NCBI RefSeq assembly: GCF_003576645.1
Contig: NC_044923.1
Span: forward strand, 8,989,491-9,053,490
Direction of reading: 5' to 3'
DNA length: 64,000 bases
DNA from: Ipomoea triloba
Taxonomy: Eukaryota > Streptophyta > Magnoliopsida > Solanales > Convolvulaceae
The notes under the pieces are model-generated. The model had not been told where the DNA came from and ran no database searches. It worked only from the letters and a program-made list of their open reading frames with translations. A program made the position numbers and the translations under genes. Position 1 is the stretch's first letter, and every line of letters begins with the position of its first letter. Below are positions 1 to 11,148 of the stretch, piece after piece.

Positions 1-102
1 GTCATTGGCTTAAATAATTGTTGATTCTGGACATTTATTTAGGCAAAATCAATGGCTCTCATTTAACTGCACAACCGTAAAGGAGTCACCTACCTACACG
101 CG

Positions 103-103
<1 letters not shown>

Positions 104-181
<78 letters not shown>
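104..181. repeat. (TA)n microsatellite
   Basis: Uninterrupted alternating TA over about 75 bases. Similar shorter tracts occur at about 2756-2780, 5816-5838, 18126-18152, 28399-28430, 29068-29113, 29684-29712, 33430-33456, 38268-38292, 44706-44742, 46777-46798 and 55757-55777, often at the edges of transposons. Confidence 0.97.
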
Positions 182-183
<2 letters not shown>

Positions 184-351
184 TTTTAAATAAATTCAAT
201 GTATATATATCACTATTTAAATTTGAATTTATAACTTTATAGATATGTCCTTTTATATCTTTTTACATTTATCCTTATTTAACAACTAATTTTACTAAAA
301 ACACTTAAGTTCAATCATTTAGCTTATTAACTACTAGCTTTTCAGCTTCTA

Positions 352-452
352 CATGGATAATGAGAGTGGGTTCGAGCCTTAGTGGAGGCATCTGTTGACT
401 CTTTGTGCTTCAGTAGGTTGCGAAAGTAGCTATGAACAGATACTATATAAAG
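352..452 (+). mobile_element. tRNA-derived SINE, 5'-truncated copy
   Basis: Contains a tRNA-like box B (GGTTCGAGCC) followed by a body ending in GTTGCGAAAGTAGCTATG and AACAGATACTAT. The same body recurs at 44969-45110 and, inverted, at 33097-33241; a related 3' half is at 32954-33066. The box A head seen in the other copies is missing or degenerate here. Confidence 0.6.
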
Positions 453-470
453 CTTCTACTATTAGCTTTT

Positions 471-518
471 CAGATCGGCGTGCCAAATAAAGCGATTTTC
501 AGATCGGCGTGCCAAATA
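471..518. repeat. Short direct repeat (19 bp x 2)
   Basis: Two copies of CAGATCGGCGTGCCAAATA at 471-489 and 500-518, separated by 10 bases. No coding or transposon assignment can be made. The neighbourhood (600-720) has several TTACGAGCRTAA palindromic words and may be a decayed MITE. Confidence 0.7.
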
Positions 519-757
519 GAGCATAAGGAGATCTCTATGAAGAGTAAATGCTCCTTTTATAAATCTAACTTCTCTCTTTTATACTTCATGGAAATGCCTG
601 CATTACGAGGTCCGTTACGAGCATAACGTGCCTTGTAACAGCAGGAATGAGATTCTAATGCTCCCTGCTACGAAGCCTATTACGAGCGTAACTCCATTCG
701 TAGTAACAGAAATGATTGGCAGATGGTCCTTGTTAAAATATAAATGGATAGAGTCAC

Positions 758-985
758 ACTTGTATGAGACCGTCTCACATATCTTTATTTTTGATTCAGA
801 TCGGGTCAAAATGAAAATGTAATACTTTTAAATAAAAATGTAAAAGTAATACATTTTCTTGAAAAAGTAATATTTCACTTTCCCATATAAGTAATAAACA
901 TTTTATTGATTTGTATTATATTATTTAGTAATTTTTTTTTTAAATTATATTATTTAGTATAAGTATTACATTTTCATTTTGACTC
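758..985. mobile_element. MITE of the GTGAGACCGTCTCAC family, decayed copy
   Basis: Begins with ACTTGTATGAGACCGTCTCA, the terminal sequence of the two better copies in the WAK introns (2459-2626, 3184-3594). It has the same AT-rich filler with 'agtattacatttt' words and then decays without a clear right terminus. Confidence 0.6.
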
Positions 986-2458
986 TATATATCTCAAGAA
1001 CAAGGATTTGTGTAAAGGCATGTTCTCACACGAGATTTTGCAAATGGATAATGCTACAAGTGGATCTACCATAATTAAGCATGTGTGAACAATACGAAAC
1101 TTGGCCCAACGAATTGAACTATCGCATTCCATTATTGACTGTTATCGCGCATGCATTATTATATTATATATATTGTTCCCACCTTTTAATTTTTAATCCC
1201 TTGGAGGAGAAAGTGTGTGTTATTTAATAAGAACGAATTGAAGGTGATTATTACTGGATGCTCCATTTCAATTCATTATATCAGTTTACCAGCAACGTAA
1301 CGTGCGAAACGCAATTTGTATGGCAGCAATTAGTGTTGTATTATTGGTGTTTATGCTGCAAGCAATAGCCAAAGGTGATGGGTTGGCAATGCCGGGCTGC
1401 AAAGATAAATGCGGTAACTTGACAATTGCTTACCCATTTGGCATTGGAAAGCCTGGGTGCTATTTAGAAGAACCGTACCATTTCGAGTCAACTGCGACAA
1501 TTCTACCCAAGTTGCTACGCTGCCATATCTTTCTCCAGATTTGGCCATTTACAACATCTCATCCGACAGTTTCACCACCCAGGCCTATGGATCGTCCATG
1601 CCCTACAACAGCTCCTCCAGTAAAAACCTGGTAAAAGGTGATGCGGGCATGCGGCTACATTTGGGTTCGAATTGTTAGAGCCGCACTTCACTATCTCCCA
1701 CACCAAAAATAAATTCGTGGGGGTGGGTTGTGATGTATATTTCTTTATGAGGGATTTCAGAAGCCAAAGCACCATAGCTGGGTGTGCATCGTTTTGTGTA
1801 AAGAAACACAGCCAATCCAATTTCTCGTCGTGTTCCGGTTACGGTTGCTGTCAAACACCCATCCAAACAAAGCTTGGCGATTACTTTGAGTCTGGGGCGC
1901 ACACCATGAACACAGATAACACTGCTTGGTCTAGAAATCAATGTAACTATAATATGGTATTGGTGGTTGAATTGAGAAGAGCTTTGACAAGTTCGATGAC
2001 ATAAACTGCAGAAATCTAGACTTCACTGTCCCGATGGCGATTGATTGGTCAATTGGAAATCTCAGTTGTGCCAAAGTTAAAAAGAGTATATGCGGCCTCA
2101 ATGCTTACTGTGCCAACTCAACTCGTGGGGAAGGATATCTGTGTCGCTGCTCTCAAGGCTATCAGGGGAACCCATACTTGCCTCGTGGATGCCAAGGTAT
2201 ATTTAATTTGTACTTCATTCTCTTTCTTTACTAATCACTAGCTGCGCTTTCCTGATGGGTGTGTTTGTTTCGCAACTAGAAATCGGAATCAGAATTCGGA
2301 ATCAGAATGAGTATCAAATGGTAATGAGTTTTGGTGAAATTATTTTGCATACTACCCAAATTATGTTCACCCAACTCGTCTCAAGGATTTGAACTCACAA
2401 AAGTTTTTATCAAAATATACTGGATTTGATTAATAATAAGATTATTCCAAAGGGTCAC

Positions 2459-2626
2459 ACTTGTGTGAGACCGTCTCACGGATCCTTATTCGTGAGACGA
2501 GTCACGTCGGGTCAATATTAATATTTTATTCATGATTTAGTATTACATTTGTTAATATAAATATTACATTTTATATTGACCCGACCCGTCTCACACACAA
2601 AGATCCATGAGACAGTCTCACACAAG
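2459..2626. mobile_element. MITE in WAK-like intron 1
   Basis: 168-bp element with terminal inverted repeats: ACTTGTGTGAGACCGTCTC at the left and its complement (GAGACAGTCTCACACAAGT) at the right, flanking an AT-rich core. The GTGAGACCGTCTCAC end is itself self-complementary. Confidence 0.85.
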
Positions 2627-2752
2627 TTTTTGCCTATTGTCATACTTGTGTCAAACGTCTCACGAATTCTTATCTATATGTCATGTCAACAAATGAACAA
2701 TATACAAATATAACTTATTGTATGCATGTATAAAATGAAATTGAATAGCTGA

Positions 2753-2784
<32 letters not shown>

Positions 2785-3183
2785 AAAACACTATAAACTA
2801 TGATTTTAATTCTAGTATTACTAGTAGTGAGTTAGTGACTTTTAATAAGAGAGAATATATATGTTAAGTAACGATTCTCTTTTTATGACTCAAGATATTG
2901 ACGAGTGTGAAACCCAAAAGGAGAACACGTGCCCAAAGAATGCAGATTGTGTTAATATTCCAGGCAGCTACTATTGCAGATGTCGACAAGGCTACCGCAG
3001 TGATTTAAGTAAATCCAGTCCATACGGATACGCTTGTATACCTGACCACAAAAGGCATATGTTGGTCATGTTAATTTGTGCAGGTATGGAAATAAGAATA
3101 ATGTTTCATCTCTTCTAAAATTTATCTCATAATAATTTTTCTTGCTTATCTAACACTAAAGGGATTATTTAATATTGGCAAAA

Positions 3184-3594
3184 ACTTGTGTGAAACCGTC
3201 TCACCGTGAGACGGGTCGGGTCATGAGGTAAATGTAACACTTATACACACAAATGTCATACTTATATGCTCAAATGTAATACTAATTAGGAATAAAAATT
3301 TTGTTACTTATAAGGGTAAATGTAATACTTTTATGTGAAAATATAATACTTTTACATTTCGATTTAAAAGTATTACATTTTTCCTCAAAAGTATTATATT
3401 TTCCCTTATAAGTAAGGAAAAATTGTCAACATTACTTATTATGAAAAATGTAACACTTTTTCTCTTATAAGTAACAAAAATTGTATTCCTAATTAGTATT
3501 ATATTTGAGCATATAAGTATAACATTTGCATGGTGCTTCGACCCGACCCGACCCGTCTCACGAATAAGGATCTGTGAGACGGTCTCACACAAGT
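3184..3594. mobile_element. MITE in WAK-like intron 2, same family
   Basis: 411-bp relative of the 2459-2626 element. The left end is ACTTGTGTGAAACCGTCTC and the right end GAGACGGTCTCACACAAGT. The core is an imperfect inverted repeat built from 'gtaatactttta' words. CGACCCGACCCGACCCGTCTC near the right end is a short tandem of the CGACC word. Confidence 0.85.
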
Positions 3595-3977
3595 GTGACA
3601 CTTTAATATTTGATTAGGAAAATACTCCGTACTATTTTTACTTCGAATTTTTATTTGTTCTTTCAAAATTTTGTTATTGACATTTTCACCGAGACCACAG
3701 GATGAATATAGTTTATCCTCCTTTGTTACATTAGGGAATAAAAGTAAAAGAGTAGAGATAGAGAGTATATGTTGTAGAACTCATTAGATTAAAAGTATAT
3801 GAGAGAGTAGATCTACAAAATACATATAGTAGAACTCAATTGATTAAAAATATGTGGGTCAGTCACTTCGTGACACAATGAATATAAGTATATCTAGGAG
3901 AAACTTAGGAGGGAAAATAGCATTTTCTTTCAAAATAATAAACTTTACAACCCACGCACACCACAATATTGCAATCA

Positions 3978-4185
3978 TTATACTGGCATGGACCATGCAT
4001 GGTTCACCTTGTAACTTGTAAGGTCAAGGTGAACCACTGAATTCATTTTTAATAAAATGAATGTTCAATTTTTGTGTACTGAAGATTCATTGCTTGATAT
4101 ACTACCAAACAATGAATCTTCAGTACACAAAAAATGAATATTCAGTATATAAAAAATGAATATTTTTATGTCGTACACAGTATAA
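3978..4185. mobile_element. Palindrome-ended element in WAK-like intron 2 (tentative)
   Basis: Starts TTATACTGGCATGGACCATG and ends ACACAGTATAA. Next to the left end is an imperfect palindrome (GGTTCACCTTG, spacer, CAAGGTGAACC). The interior holds repeated 'aatgaatattcagtatat' words and an inverted pair around TGAAGATTCATTG. It resembles the family described at 48877-52067 but is more diverged. Confidence 0.45.
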
Positions 4186-4245
4186 TTTGTCGAATATTGT
4201 TTAAGTGCATAAATTAATTAATGTAATGATTAATTTCCACAACAG

Positions 4246-5426
4246 GTGTTGGAGTGGGCATAAGTATTTTGTTACTTGTAGTCATTGGATTCTGGCTTAA
4301 TCGCAAGTTCAAAAAGAGGAAACTTGAGAAGAACAAAGAAAGGTTCTTCAAGAGGAATGGGGGCTTCTTATTGCAAAAACAAATGTCTATTTGTAACAGA
4401 GGAACTGTATTAGAAATGAAAATTTTCAAGACCGAAGAATTGGAAAAAGCAACAGATAATTTCAACCAAAGTCGTATTCTTGGGAAAGGTGGACTTGGTA
4501 CAGTATACAAAGGTATGTTATCAGATGGGTGCATAGTGGCAGTGAAGAAATCTAACAAGGTAAATGAAGGTCAGGTTAGCCAGTTCATCAATGAAATCTT
4601 CATACTCTCCCAGATAAATCATAGAAACATTGTGAAAGTCTTATTAGGTTGTTGTTTGGAAACCAAAGTTCCATTGGTTGTATATGAATACATATCCAAT
4701 GGAACCCTTTCAATACATCTTAATAACAATAATACTAATAGTAGCGCTTCACCACTGTCTTGGGCACATCGTTTACGGATTGGTGCAGAAATAGCAGGAG
4801 CCTTAGCCTATTTGCATTCGTGTGCTTCTACAGCCATCTTTCATCGAGACATCAAGTCGAGCAACATACTTCTAGATGAAAACTATAGGGCGGTGATTTC
4901 AGATTTTGGACTTTCAAGGTCAGTACCTATTGATAAAACACATTTAACCACGGTAGTTGGTGGCACATTTGGGTACTTAGACCCCGAATACTTCCGCTCG
5001 GGACAGCTAAACCATAAAAGCGATGTTTATGCATCTGGAGTCGTCCTCGCAGAAATACTTACAGGACAAAAGGTCATATCTTCCAATAAGTCTGATGAAG
5101 GATTGGTAATTCGCTTTAAGACGTCTTTGAAGCAAAAAGATGGGTTATTTGAAATTCTAGACCATGTAGTTGCAAATGAAGGCGAGGAAGAAGAAATATT
5201 TGCTGTTGCGAAGCTTGCCAAGAGATGCATAAAGCTAAATGCTAGAAAACGGCCAGGCATGATGGAAGTTGCAACTGAACTTCAACGATTGGCAAGGACT
5301 AATGAAGAAGATTTACAACGCAAGCCAAATAATTGTGAAGATAACTGCTTCTCATCAGGTGCCATGTCTTTTGACCATAACTTGGATATAATTACAGATG
5401 AGACAACGGTGTTGATTGACGAATAG
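4246..5426 (+). CDS. Intact transmembrane and kinase exon of the WAK-like gene
   Basis: This last exon is one clean frame of 393 codons after splicing. In order: membrane helix (GISILLLVVIGFWL), basic stop-transfer (RKFKKRKLEK), juxtamembrane FKTEELEKATDNFNQSRILG, glycine loop GKGGLGTVYKG, the VAVKK lysine, an alpha-C Glu in FINEIF, catalytic loop HRDIKSSNILLDE, DFG, and activation segment TTVVGGTFGYLDPEYF. The HRD Arg makes it an RD kinase, and no catalytic residue is missing. One oddity is SDVYASGVVL where relatives have SDVYSFGVVL. The end (TTVLIDE) is followed by a 54-bp minisatellite. The last 49 codons plus the 3' flank are duplicated at 17239. Confidence 0.88.
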
Positions 5427-5440
5427 ATTGGTGTTGCACT

Positions 5441-5600
5441 GTTGCTTCTATTTGATTTCATAGACTCCAAACTAAATTTCGTTATAATTTGTTGTTACTT
5501 CTATTTGATTTTCATTGACTCCAAATTAAATTTCATTATAGCTTGTTGTTACTTCTATTTGATTTTCATAGACTCCAAATTAAATTTCATTATAGCTCTA
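5441..5600 (+). repeat. 54-bp minisatellite, about 3 copies, 3' of the kinase exon
   Basis: Three head-to-tail units carrying CTTCTATTTGATTTTCAT and GACTCCAAATTAAATTTC. The array starts right after the stop codon, so it probably lies in the 3' untranslated region. The same three-unit array follows the duplicated tail at 17405-17565, so it predates the duplication. Confidence 0.88.
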
Positions 5601-5797
5601 GGCAAAATCTTCTTTAATTTACTCCTATTTTAGTCTAGAAAAAAATGGGGTTTTATTCTTACAAATTTCGCAAAGTGTTAAAGCTACAAATGAGTTCAAC
5701 ACAACAAGAGCTTGGTGTTGCTGTCATGATAAGTACATCAACGGCAAAGGTTGGTAGTAGCATAAGTTTGCCTAGCAGCAAGACTTTCCCAACAATA

Positions 5798-6949
5798 CAC
5801 TACTACTACTAAAATATATATATATATATATATATATATGATACTACGTTGTCCAATCAACGTCGATTTTGGACTAACTCATGTAATATGTTAATAAAAT
5901 AGAGTAAAAATAATATATATTATTTACGACGTCAGTTTTGTGAAAAAAAACTGACGTTATAAATAATTTTTTTATAAGAAAAATATTACTCTGTAATACA
6001 TATTGTGTCGGTTCCATTGTGAACTGACGTTGTATGTTTTTTTAAAAAATAATTTAATATGACATACGATGTTGGTTATAAGTGAACCAACCACTACAAA
6101 AAAATAAAACATATATAGTGACGGATTTAGCGACAGATTTTAATTTTTTGAGTAAATGGATATTTAGTGAGGGATTTGCGATGGATATTGTGACGGATTA
6201 TTTCCGTCGTTAAATACGTAGCTAATATTAGCGACAAATTTTGGCGCAAAATATAGTGACGAATTAGCGATGGATTAGCAACGAATTATTCACAGTCTAA
6301 CTCCAAAAATATAATTGTAAAAATGTTAATTGTTACAATTCAGCTATGGATTTTTGAATCCGTCTCTAAAATTGTCTAAATATAGCAACGGATTATTGAA
6401 TAACATAAAGACATACGTCATCAGTTTTCTGAGGAGAGGGAGATGGAGTCAAGAGAGCGAAGAGGATGGCGGGTTTTGGCTTTGTCAGTGAGGATGAATG
6501 TCTTCCCTGGACGTTTGTTCCATTTCCACGAAGCTCGATGGAACCATGAGGGTGGCGGGCGTTGATGACGACATAAAATGTTGTGCTTCGGTGGGAGTGG
6601 GTGAAGGCGACCGTGGCGGCAAAGAATAGTGCAAAAAGGAATTTCATAACATATATGATAGATTAACCAAAAAAAGTCAATATATACGATGTCGACTTTA
6701 CCTTAAAGCTGACGCCGTATATTATTTTTAAAAATTTTAATAAAGATATACGGCATTGATGTTGGTTTTGGGGGAAAAAAATGACGTTATATCTAGTTTT
6801 AAAAAAAAAAAATTAAAAAAGATAATGATGTTGGTTTTCAAAAACTGACGTCGTATCATTTATTCACTATGTCGGCGAGAACTAGTTTACAAAATAACAG
6901 ATGTTGTATGTCAAAAATAACCGTCATTAAAAAGATTTTTATAGTAGTG
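5798..6949. mobile_element. Non-autonomous CACTA-type transposon, copy 1
   Basis: The left end CACTACTACTACTAAAAT and right end ATTTTTATAGTAGTG are inverted repeats with the CACTA signature. Subterminal regions are full of short 'tgacgtcg', 'gacgttgta' and 'tagcgacggatt' words, as expected for CACTA binding-site arrays. No transposase is seen. A second internal CACTACAAAAAAAT at about 6090 suggests nesting. On the minus strand, 6647-6393 encodes an 84-residue frame with a signal-peptide-like start (MKFLFALFFAATVAF). I do not recognise it, and about two-thirds of it is missing from copy 2. Confidence 0.75.
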
Positions 6950-7392
6950 TGAATTTACATATATATTTACCATTTCATCACCGTAAATTTAAAAAAAAAA
7001 AATTGAGGCGATGAACTAAAATGGCCATCAAATAAACAATTTAGGGACAAAGTAGAATCATATATATAATTAACTATTCTAATATAATTGAGAGACTAAA
7101 ATGATCATTCTCTCTCTTAACTATTAAGAAAATGTATTGACAAATTTAGCACGTAAAAGTCGAGTTAATTTATTGTGACGTTCTTTTTGCTGATCTGCAT
7201 TTTTTTTTCTTTTTGTTTTTTTTTAAAAAAATCCTTTTTCACTCCCTATCCCAAATTAATGACCTAAATCATATAATTCAATTTTATTTTTTTTGTTTGT
7301 TTGTTTTTTTTTTTTTTGAAGAGAGGGTAAAGTTAAATCGAGATAGTACCATTCAAAGAATCAAACTCCTTTGATGATATCCATCTAGACTA

Positions 7393-7545
7393 TTAGGACT
7401 CTGTGCATTTAAGTTAGTTTATGACACCCTTTCCTAGTCTTTCTATGACTCTCTTGTTGTATATATATCTAATGTCTATACCTTTGTAATTATGTTCATT
7501 AAATACAATTCATACCGTTCTCATCTGACCATTAGGGAGCGGACC
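7393..7545 (+). mobile_element. Copia LTR fragment
   Basis: ATTAGGACTCTGTGCATTTA followed by TATATATCTAATGTCTATAC, TGTAATTATGTTCATT and GTTCTCATCTGACC. It matches, with divergence, the LTR-like sequence after the copia RNase H fragment at 42845-43005, so it is a solo or partial LTR of that family. Confidence 0.55.
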
Positions 7546-7691
7546 GTTTCAGATGTTGTTACTTCTTAGGTCTCTATGACTATTAATTCCTTGTACCGCT
7601 CACCTCTTTATCAGTATCAAATTAACAAACAAGAATTTTTTGTTTTAGAGAACCCAAGTGGTACCCCTCCTTCGTGGACATAATTTGATAT

Positions 7692-9200
7692 CACTATCCA
7701 ACATATGTTTAAAAATTAAAATTAAATTATTACTTCCTTTACTATTTTTCTTTTTATCATCCTTATACATAGTATTGTTTATAATTTTTATCTCAGTATA
7801 TAAGACTTAGCTACGCCCACACATTGCACATGTAAAATGATTACCTCAATCTCATGATAAAACATTCCTTGTTCTATCCTTACATTCCTTGTTCTATCCT
7901 TCTCTCTAATTTTCAGTCCCTTTTCTTCTATATACTAAATTCAAACACAAACAATTAAAGAAAAAAAAATTGGGAGTTCTATTTTGATCGATGCAGGTGC
8001 AAAAAATGGAGTACAGGAGCTGAAGGAGTGAAGAAGAAGCCATACAAAGGGGTCGAATGATGAAGTGGGTGGCTAAGATTGTGAGTAAGTTTAAAACACA
8101 AAACTCTGGTGGCCCCACTACTCGAGCCTACGACATGGCCCTGTATTACATGCGTCTCCCGTGAAGAAGTTCAACCAACACAGCCAACTCCCGCGAAATG
8201 AGATTTAAAATTGAGTAGTTGAAGTTGTATACAGTGTGGGTGCACTACATACTAGGCTTTATGTTTTTATATATATGGTCCACTAAGATGAGAATCAACG
8301 TGATTGATTGTAAGTTATATATATGGTCCACCAAGATGAGAATCAACGTGATTGATTATACGTTAGATGTTTATGTTACATCTGAGTTGAATAAGTACCC
8401 TCACTTGGATAATAAATGATACTAGAATTGTCCAACAAGATTTATTGATACATTTTTTTTGTATATAAATATAAATAAAACTTTATAAATTAAAAATACT
8501 TTCAAGATCGAGCGAGTAGGGTTTCTTGTCTCTTGTTCCGTTTTAGTTAGAGTTTGCTTAGTACTTAGTTGATTATATGGATAATGCATTAAGACCTATT
8601 AATGTATGGCAGGCTATCTATTAAAGTAAATTTTTGTTTTTTTGTTTTGATTTGTTTGGAAAGGTAAATCTGAAAGGTAAGTTAGTGCAAAATAAGAGCA
8701 AGTTAAGTGCACACATACCTAATTATAAGTGGTATATCTAGCTGATTACATGTTGATAAAATTTAATTTTACCTATTTTTTTAAGTTACGAATTTTCAAG
8801 AGACCACAGTCCATAGGGCTTAGGTTGATTCTATAACCTAATATTGTGGGCCCGCATCATAACATATACTTAAGAATTTTGTAGCCTCCAAAAACCGGTA
8901 TAATTATCGTATATTCATATCAATCATTATATCGCACAATATATAATATATAATTTAAAAACCAGATAAGCAATGCATATCTCGTCTTCTCTAGTTTTGG
9001 TTAAGGGACATTACTGATGAAATCATCCTTTCTATTACTTCATTTATTATTTTTCCTTTTTCATCTTTAATTTATGTTTGGTCGTAGTTCGTTTTTAATT
9101 TCAAACGGAGCAAGGGAGTAACCTGCATTACGTTTTTATTATTAATTAATAGAAGAAAAGGCTAAGAGAGTAACAAACATATATGCCAAATAAAAATGAA
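7692..9200. other. Low-information stretch with a 35-codon open frame and a small tandem duplication
   Basis: No recognisable gene. A 35-codon ATG frame (8057-8164, +) starts MMKWVAKIVSKF and ends ALYYMRLP. It is not a family I recognise, and its flanks give no transcription evidence. A 48-bp tandem duplication (8271-8357) repeats GGTCCACYAAGATGAGAATC. Confidence 0.35.
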
Positions 9201-11148
9201 TAAGAAACTAAGCAAGTATAATAATATTACTTCAGTTCATATAAAACTATACCATTTTTATCCTTACAATACACCTCTACACATAACACATCACATATGA
9301 AAGATGATAACCTCAATCACATGAAAAAAAAAAAAAAAAAACTATTTTCTTATTTTCTTCTTGTTGGTTTCGGGACCAAGGTTAATCACTCGGCAAACCA
9401 ACATAACCAATTGAATGAAAATAAAATGTAAAAAAATAAACAAAGACAAATATTTTAACGCGCAAAAACCAAACGGTAAAATTCGTGCCAAACAAGAAAT
9501 TCACTAGTTTTTTATAACCTAGTAAATAAAAGATGAGAGTGAACTATGGATACTCTCATACCTCGGTACATGAAAGAAAAAATGGCAAACCAAAGATCAG
9601 ACAATTGGCAAATACCACATGCATACATGGATTATATACTATAAGCAATGCTATATTAAATGCCTTAAGTAATTAAGGTACAAAGTAGCCATCTTACTAG
9701 AAAATTAAATGCAGGTGAAACAACGTAATACCAAGCCTCCATAAAGAAGAAAAATTTACCCACAACAGGGTGCCAAAATAATCCAATTTAAAATAAAAAT
9801 AAAAAAAAAATGCGACAAATAATGATAAGGAACCCATCAAGAAGAATCAAGAATTCACCTTAAATTAAGACAGAATATGTCAAAATAATCCAATTCTAAA
9901 AACAACTAGAACAATTAATGATCAAAGCTCACAGGGCTAAATCAGAAAAAAATCCATAACAATCCAAAAATTAAATACTTAATTATCAAAAAGCACAAAA
10001 ACCCCACAAAAAAGAATGAATATGGATTCACATCATATTTTAACGCACTATCAATATAACCCAAATTCACTTTATACAAATGCATATTAAAAAAATTAAA
10101 AAAAATAACAAAGGGAAACCAAAGCCCCCCTAATAATTACTAGGAATAAACAATAAACAGAACACTAGAAATCAACACTTCCACAACAGAGACAAAACCC
10201 ATACGAATAAACAATAAAAAGAACACTAGAAATCAACACTTCCACAACAGAGACAAAACCCATACACAAAAAGATATATAATTGAATCCAACAGTATTTA
10301 GTAAAAGATAAACTCAAGAAAACAAAATCTTGAATTCAAAAGACTTACTACAAAGTATATCATTCAAAATCTTGAATTCAAAAGACTTACTACAAAGTAT
10401 ATCATTAGGTCGAATAATCATAGACAACATTCAAACTAAAAATAATTCTTGAAAACAGTGAGGATCACTTTAAAAACAAAAACAAAAACAAAAAAAAAAC
10501 ATTACACTAAAAATCATTTTAAAAAAATAAAAAGTACAATTCAAAACACTTAAAAATGCTGAACAGCATTTCAAAAACTAAAAAGAACACTTAAATAAAC
10601 ATCATTTCAAGAACTAAAAAGAATACTTAGTTCACTTAATATTTTAACACAAAAAATACGAAGCAAAGAAAGATATACCCAAGTCAACTTTATCAATCTC
10701 TCCCGTTTTGTTCTCAATTAAAAAAAGATATATAATTGAATCCAACAGTATTTAGTAAAAGATAAACTCAAGAAAACAAAATCTTGAATTCAAAAGACTT
10801 ACTACAAAGTATATCATTAGGTCGAATAATCATCGACTGCATTTCGAACTAAAAATAATTCTTGAAAACAGTGAGGATCACTTTAAAAACCAAAAAAAAA
10901 AAAACATTACACTAAAAATCACTTTAACTAAAAATAATTCTTGAAAACAGTGAGGATCACTTTAAAAACCAAAAAAAAAAAAACATTACACTAAAAATCA
11001 CTTTAAAAAAATAAAAAGTACAATTCAAAACACTTAAAATGCTGAACAGAATGCTGAACAGCATTTCAAAAACTAAAAAAAACACATAAATAACATCATT
11101 TCAAGAACTAAAAAGAATACTTAAAATGCTGAAAATCATTTCAAAAAT

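Larger units (their letters stand above)
1320..5426 (+). pseudogene. Wall-associated-kinase-like receptor kinase, three exons, frameshifted exon 1
   Basis: A cell-surface receptor kinase of the WAK/WAKL family (pectin-binding ectodomain, EGF repeats, membrane helix, Ser/Thr kinase). Exon 1 (1320-2196) has a signal peptide, the Cys-rich galacturonan-binding start (CGNLTIAYPFGIG) and an EGF-like end. Exon 2 (2895-3083) is a calcium-binding EGF module (DIDECETQ...CVNIPGSYYCRC). Exon 3 (4246-5426) has the transmembrane helix and kinase. Both introns are GT-AG and phase 1, and the frames join correctly (Gly-Val-Gly-Val-Gly at the exon 2/3 junction). The expected product is about 748 residues, usual for the family. 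Exon 1, however, changes frame three times, near 1488 (after PYHFE), near 1672 (before EPHFTISHT) and near 1970 (before KSFDKFDDINC). As written it is a pseudogene. Uncorrected sequencing errors are the alternative, because the rest, including all kinase motifs, is clean. The family assignment is firm; the pseudogene status is less so. Confidence 0.85.
5283..7691 (+). repeat. Segmental duplication, copy 1
   Basis: The block runs from inside the last WAK-like exon (CAACGATTGGCAAGGAC) through its 3' minisatellite, a CACTA-type element and an LTR fragment, to GGACATAATTTGATA. The same order recurs at 17239-19544 with mostly substitutions and small indels, and one larger internal difference of about 150-170 bp inside the CACTA element. 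Confidence 0.9.

Noticed and set aside
5798..6949. Three-base target duplication for the CACTA element
   Set aside because: Flanks ATA (left) and TGA (right) do not match, so I did not claim a target duplication.
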